Assembly: GCA_035652095.1 (NCBI GenBank)
Contig: DASREM010000028.1
Span: 434,001-498,000 of the forward strand
Direction of reading: 5' to 3'
Origin: DASREM01 sp035652095
GTDB taxonomy: Bacteria > Acidobacteriota > Terriglobia > Terriglobales > Acidobacteriaceae
Length of the DNA stretch: 64,000 nucleotides
Positions within the stretch are counted from its first letter, which is position 1; every line of letters begins with the position of its first letter. The notes beneath the pieces are model-generated. The model had not been told where the DNA came from and ran no database searches. It saw only the letters and a program-made list of their open reading frames with translations. Of the stretch, positions 61,196 through 64,000 are shown one piece after another. The translations under genes were made by a program, and so were the position numbers.

Positions 61196-62176
61196 CTAAA
61201 CCTGGATCCGAATGATCCTGCGAATCACGAAATACCCGATGGTCTGAAGCGTGATGCCGGTCACCACCAGCGTGTGTCCGAGAGGATCGGTAAACAGCGG
61301 ACGAATGAAACTTGGGTTGAGCGTCAGCATGCCCACCACGATCACCGGGGGAAGTCCCATCAGCAGCAGCATCGTGAGCCGGCCCTGCGCGGTATACACC
61401 TTCACCTGCCGCTGAATCTTGAAGCGCTCGCGAATGACGTAAGAAAGATTGTCCAGGATCTCCGCCAGATTGCCGCCGGTCTCGCGCTGCAACATGACCG
61501 CGGTCACGAAGAACTTCACATCCACCAGCGGAATACGTTCGGTCAGGTTCAGCAGCGCGTCCCGCACCGGCAGGCCGAACTTCTGCTCTTCATACAGCTT
61601 GCGGAATTCTCCCGCGACTGGCTCGTTCAACTCGTTGGCAATCATCTCGAGCGCGGTGGTGAACGCGTGGCCGGCCCGGACTGCTCGAGCAAGCGTGTCG
61701 ATCGCCTCCGGAAACAGTTCTTCAAACTTCTGAAACCGCCGGGCGCGCCGGTAGGAGGCATAGGAATAGGGAATCAGCGCCCCCAGCAGGACCCCGGCCG
61801 CCGCAAACGCCGGACCCCAGACAGAAGACCCACTGAGCCAAAGCACCACAATGCCCAGTGCAGCCCCGCTGATCAGGCAAAAGATCACGATGTTGCCTGC
61901 CCGCATATCGAGGTTGGCCTGGGCCAACATGAGTTGCAGATTCACCGCCGCCGAAGAACGCCGCAGCAGGTTATCCAGGGCGGGAATCTCGCTGAGCATC
62001 TCATCGCGCAGCAGGGCCAGTTCTTCGTCCGGCGCGCGCTCGGCGGCTTTTTGTACGGTCGCCAACCGCTCGCGCAAAAGTCGGGCCCGGGCGCTGCGCT
62101 CGTCTAGTAGAGAGCCGACGGCGAACACCAGCAAGGCGACAACAAGAAACGCGAGAAATGCGATCAGGCCGATCAT
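61196..62176 (-). CDS. tadB: Tad/Flp pilus platform protein TadB
   Basis: A 326-residue inner-membrane protein with the T2SSF domain FPEAIDTLARAVRAGHAFTT, DVKFFVTAVMLQRETGGNLA and two hydrophobic segments on each side. It is the partner of TadC. It follows cpaF after 18 bases. Confidence 0.9.
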   Translation of the reverse strand: MIGLIAFLAFLVVALLVFAVGSLLDERSARARLLRERLATVQKAAERAPDEELALLRDEMLSEIPALDNLLRRSSAAVNLQLMLAQANLDMRAGNIVIFCLISGAALGIVVLWLSGSSVWGPAFAAAGVLLGALIPYSYASYRRARRFQKFEELFPEAIDTLARAVRAGHAFTTALEMIANELNEPVAGEFRKLYEEQKFGLPVRDALLNLTERIPLVDVKFFVTAVMLQRETGGNLAEILDNLSYVIRERFKIQRQVKVYTAQGRLTMLLLMGLPPVIVVGMLTLNPSFIRPLFTDPLGHTLVVTGITLQTIGYFVIRRIIRIQV

Positions 62177-62194
62177 GAGAATTCCAAAGGTTTG

Positions 62195-63493
62195 CTAAAT
62201 TTCCATCCTCGACTCGAACAATGCCGGACGCAACCGGGCTCCCGAGGTCGCGAGCCGTTCGGCAAACTTCGGTCGAATACCGGTGGCCCGGAACACGCCG
62301 CGCACTTTCCCGGTTTCGTCCAGTCCGGTGCGATCGAATACGAATATGTCCTGCATGGAAATCACTTCGCCTTCGACGCCCGTGACCTCAGAGATCGTGA
62401 TCACCTTCCGGGTGCCGTCGGAAAGGCGTGCGATCTGCACCACGGCATGGATCGCGGAGGCAATCTGGTGGCGAACCGCCCGCTCGGGGATATTCAAATT
62501 GGCCATCGAAAACATGCTTTCGATACGGGCCAGCGCGTCGCGCTGCGAGTTGGCGTGGACCGTAGTCAAGGAACCTTCGTGGCCGGTATTCATGGCCTGC
62601 AACATGTCGAAAGCTTCCTCGCCGCGCACCTCGCCCACCACAATGCGGTCAGGCCGCATACGCAGGCTGTTGATGACAAGCTGCCGCTGCCGGACCGCGC
62701 CTTTGCCTTCAATGTTGGGCGGCCGGGTTTCCAGGCGCACTACGTGCTCCTGCTTCATTTGCAGTTCGGCGGCGTCTTCGATCGTCACGATGCGCTCGGA
62801 ATTCGGGATGTAACCGGAAAGCACATTGAGCAATGTGGTTTTGCCGGCGCCCGTACCGCCTGAGATCAGCAGGTTTAAGCGGCCTTTCACCATGGACGAA
62901 AGCAGTTCCAGCATCGGCTCGGTGAGAGTCTTGTTCTCGATCATGTTGCGGGCGGTGATGGGATCCCGCCCGAAACGTCGAATGGACAAACAAGGGCCAT
63001 CAATGGCGAGTGGCGGGATGATTGCGTTGACACGCGAACCATCCGCCAGCCGGGCATCCACCATGGGGGACGATTCATCCACCCGCCGGCCCACGCGCGA
63101 CACGATGCGATCGATGATCTGCATCAGGTGCGCGTCATCTTTGAAGCTCAAGCCGGTAGGCTCGAGTTTTCCGCCGCGCTCTACATAGACCTTGTCGAAA
63201 CGGTTGACCAAAATGTCGGAAATCGACGGGTCCTTGAGCAAGGGTTCGAGCGGGCCCAGTCCGAAAATTTCGTCGAGGATCTCTCGCGCGAGACGTTCGC
63301 GCTCCGCAAAGCTGAGCGGGACCGCTTCACTATTGACGGTGTTGCGGATGAGCACCAGCACTTCTTCGCGGGCCGCATCATTGGCGGTGCGGCCCAGCTT
63401 TTCGAGATCTAAGCGATCCAGGATCTTGCGGTGGAGATCGGCTTTGACCTGCTGGTACTCGGTCCTCTCAAAACTCTGTAGGTTCGCCGGCAT
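62195..63493 (-). CDS. cpaF: Tad pilus secretion ATPase CpaF/TadA
   Basis: A 432-residue type II/IV secretion ATPase of the TadA branch. The N-terminal helical domain has GLGPLEPLLKDPSISDILVN. The core has Walker A ISGGTGAGKTTLL, Walker B VVGEVRGEEAFDMLQAM and NTGHEGSLTTVHANSQRDAL. It powers Flp pilin assembly. No tetracysteine is present, unlike PilB. It is the second gene of the visible operon. Confidence 0.93.
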   Translation of the reverse strand: MPANLQSFERTEYQQVKADLHRKILDRLDLEKLGRTANDAAREEVLVLIRNTVNSEAVPLSFAERERLAREILDEIFGLGPLEPLLKDPSISDILVNRFDKVYVERGGKLEPTGLSFKDDAHLMQIIDRIVSRVGRRVDESSPMVDARLADGSRVNAIIPPLAIDGPCLSIRRFGRDPITARNMIENKTLTEPMLELLSSMVKGRLNLLISGGTGAGKTTLLNVLSGYIPNSERIVTIEDAAELQMKQEHVVRLETRPPNIEGKGAVRQRQLVINSLRMRPDRIVVGEVRGEEAFDMLQAMNTGHEGSLTTVHANSQRDALARIESMFSMANLNIPERAVRHQIASAIHAVVQIARLSDGTRKVITISEVTGVEGEVISMQDIFVFDRTGLDETGKVRGVFRATGIRPKFAERLATSGARLRPALFESRMEI

Positions 63494-63500
63494 GCTTCAA

Positions 63501-64000
63501 TTACACCGTTTTGAACAGCGACCAGGCTGTTCGCTTCACTTCGTCGTCATTCTCTGTCAATAGCGTGGCCAGCGCGCTGAACGAGCGCGCGATTTCCGTG
63601 TGATTCTGCTGCATCAAGGGTATGCCGCGATCAATCGCAGCCGATACCGCAAAATACTGGTTCGGAACCTTCCATAGCAACTTCACGCCGGCGGCCGCTT
63701 CGGCATCCGCTTCGCTGAAGCCGGGAATCTTGCGGAAGCGGTTCAACACCAGTTTCACACGTTCGCGTCCGCCGGTTTCTCCAATGTATTGCTGCACCCG
63801 GGACGCGCTCCACAAGGATGCAACGTCGGCGCATGCGACCAGCAGCACCGTCTCCGACAAGTTGCACACCAACCGCGTCGTCGCATCCAGCCGCGAAGAA
63901 GCGTCCACCACCACGTACCGGAAATGACTGACCAGCATGTCAAACAGGCGCGCGAATTCTGCCGTGGAAGGCTCGACCGGCACGGGCGCATTGGTCCCCG
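63501..64000 (-). CDS. cpaE: CpaE/TadZ-like pilus localisation protein, 5' end cut by window edge
   Basis: About 166 C-terminal residues are visible and the frame is open to the last base. FDMLVSHFRYVVVDASSRLD and ETVLLVACADVASLWSASRV match the MinD/ParA-like ATPase domain of CpaE/TadZ, and VKLVLNRFRK is the usual Asn-Arg nucleotide-base motif. The protein places the Tad machine at its cell site. The Walker A lies beyond the window. It precedes cpaF by seven bases. Confidence 0.8.
   Translation of the reverse strand, partial: GTNAPVPVEPSTAEFARLFDMLVSHFRYVVVDASSRLDATTRLVCNLSETVLLVACADVASLWSASRVQQYIGETGGRERVKLVLNRFRKIPGFSEADAEAAAGVKLLWKVPNQYFAVSAAIDRGIPLMQQNHTEIARSFSALATLLTENDDEVKRTAWSLFKTV

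Noticed and set aside
1..64000. Phage, insertion sequence, toxin-antitoxin, defence system or secondary-metabolite cluster
   Set aside because: No integrase, transposase, nuclease-helicase set, NRPS or PKS was seen on either strand, and composition does not shift along the window.

Overview
The window is a gene-dense stretch of about 60 CDS from a bacterial chromosome. It most likely comes from an acidobacterium (Acidobacteriota, Terriglobia-like). This is an inference from moderately high GC, the type IV pilus gene order, LolA, SPOR and TonB-type proteins that imply a Gram-negative envelope, and many small conserved genes of the kind common in that phylum. The window has no 16S rRNA, intact tRNA, transposase, CRISPR array or phage gene. 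It reads as core and housekeeping DNA rather than a genomic island. Genes at both ends run off the window.

Layout. 1-5076: surface polysaccharide genes (two glycosyltransferases, a nucleotide-sugar SDR, and a WecA-type phosphoglycosyltransferase fused to a FlaA1/CapD-like membrane and nucleotide-binding module). 5202-6096: a small membrane protein and an A-type Fe-S carrier. 6160-12731: a minus-strand type IV pilus/type II secretion operon (pilC-pilB-pilM-pilN-pilO-PilP/GspC-like-pseudopilin) with no secretin in view. 12885-17040: lolA, a methyltransferase and an ABC exporter-TPR operon. 17215-21206: three type IV pilins, two of them near-identical, around a TMTC-like GT-C/TPR membrane protein; two pilins have sigma-54-like promoters. 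21458-24934: a Rieske oxygenase, a GerW/YtfJ protein and acetyl-CoA synthetase. 24962-26283: an ECF sigma factor and its RskA-type anti-sigma factor.

26970-30444 carries cell-wall genes: an AmiE-like serine hydrolase translationally coupled to murQ, then murA. A second cell-wall gene at 36894-39275 encodes an exported AmiE-like domain fused to a NamZ (DUF1343, GH171) exo-N-acetylmuramidase. In Bacillus subtilis amiE, namZ and murQ are separate genes of one muropeptide-recycling operon, so here the pathway is split between an exported two-enzyme fusion and a cytoplasmic AmiE-MurQ pair. Between them lie rpsO-pnp and several small proteins. 39334-43702 holds small envelope proteins, a SIMPL-domain protein and a di-heme cytochrome oxidoreductase. 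Two identical TetR-type palindromes lie in the divergent promoter region of the last two.

43780-48547: an HD-GYP response regulator divergent from a very large hybrid histidine kinase. 48583-57849: an ArsR regulator, a small sulfite-oxidase-fold protein, a SPOR protein, a slipin-NfeD-TPR membrane cluster, NDH-2, a CPBP protein and a polytopic membrane protein. 57862-64000: a Tad/Flp pilus operon (cpaE-cpaF-tadB-tadC) followed by a DUF192 protein and an unusual Gly/Pro-rich TonB-like protein. The window therefore encodes two unrelated pilus machines. The most interesting points are the AmiE-NamZ fusion, the WecA-FlaA1 fusion, the twin TetR-like operators without a nearby regulator, and the pilin cluster with its candidate glycosyltransferase and sigma-54 sites.
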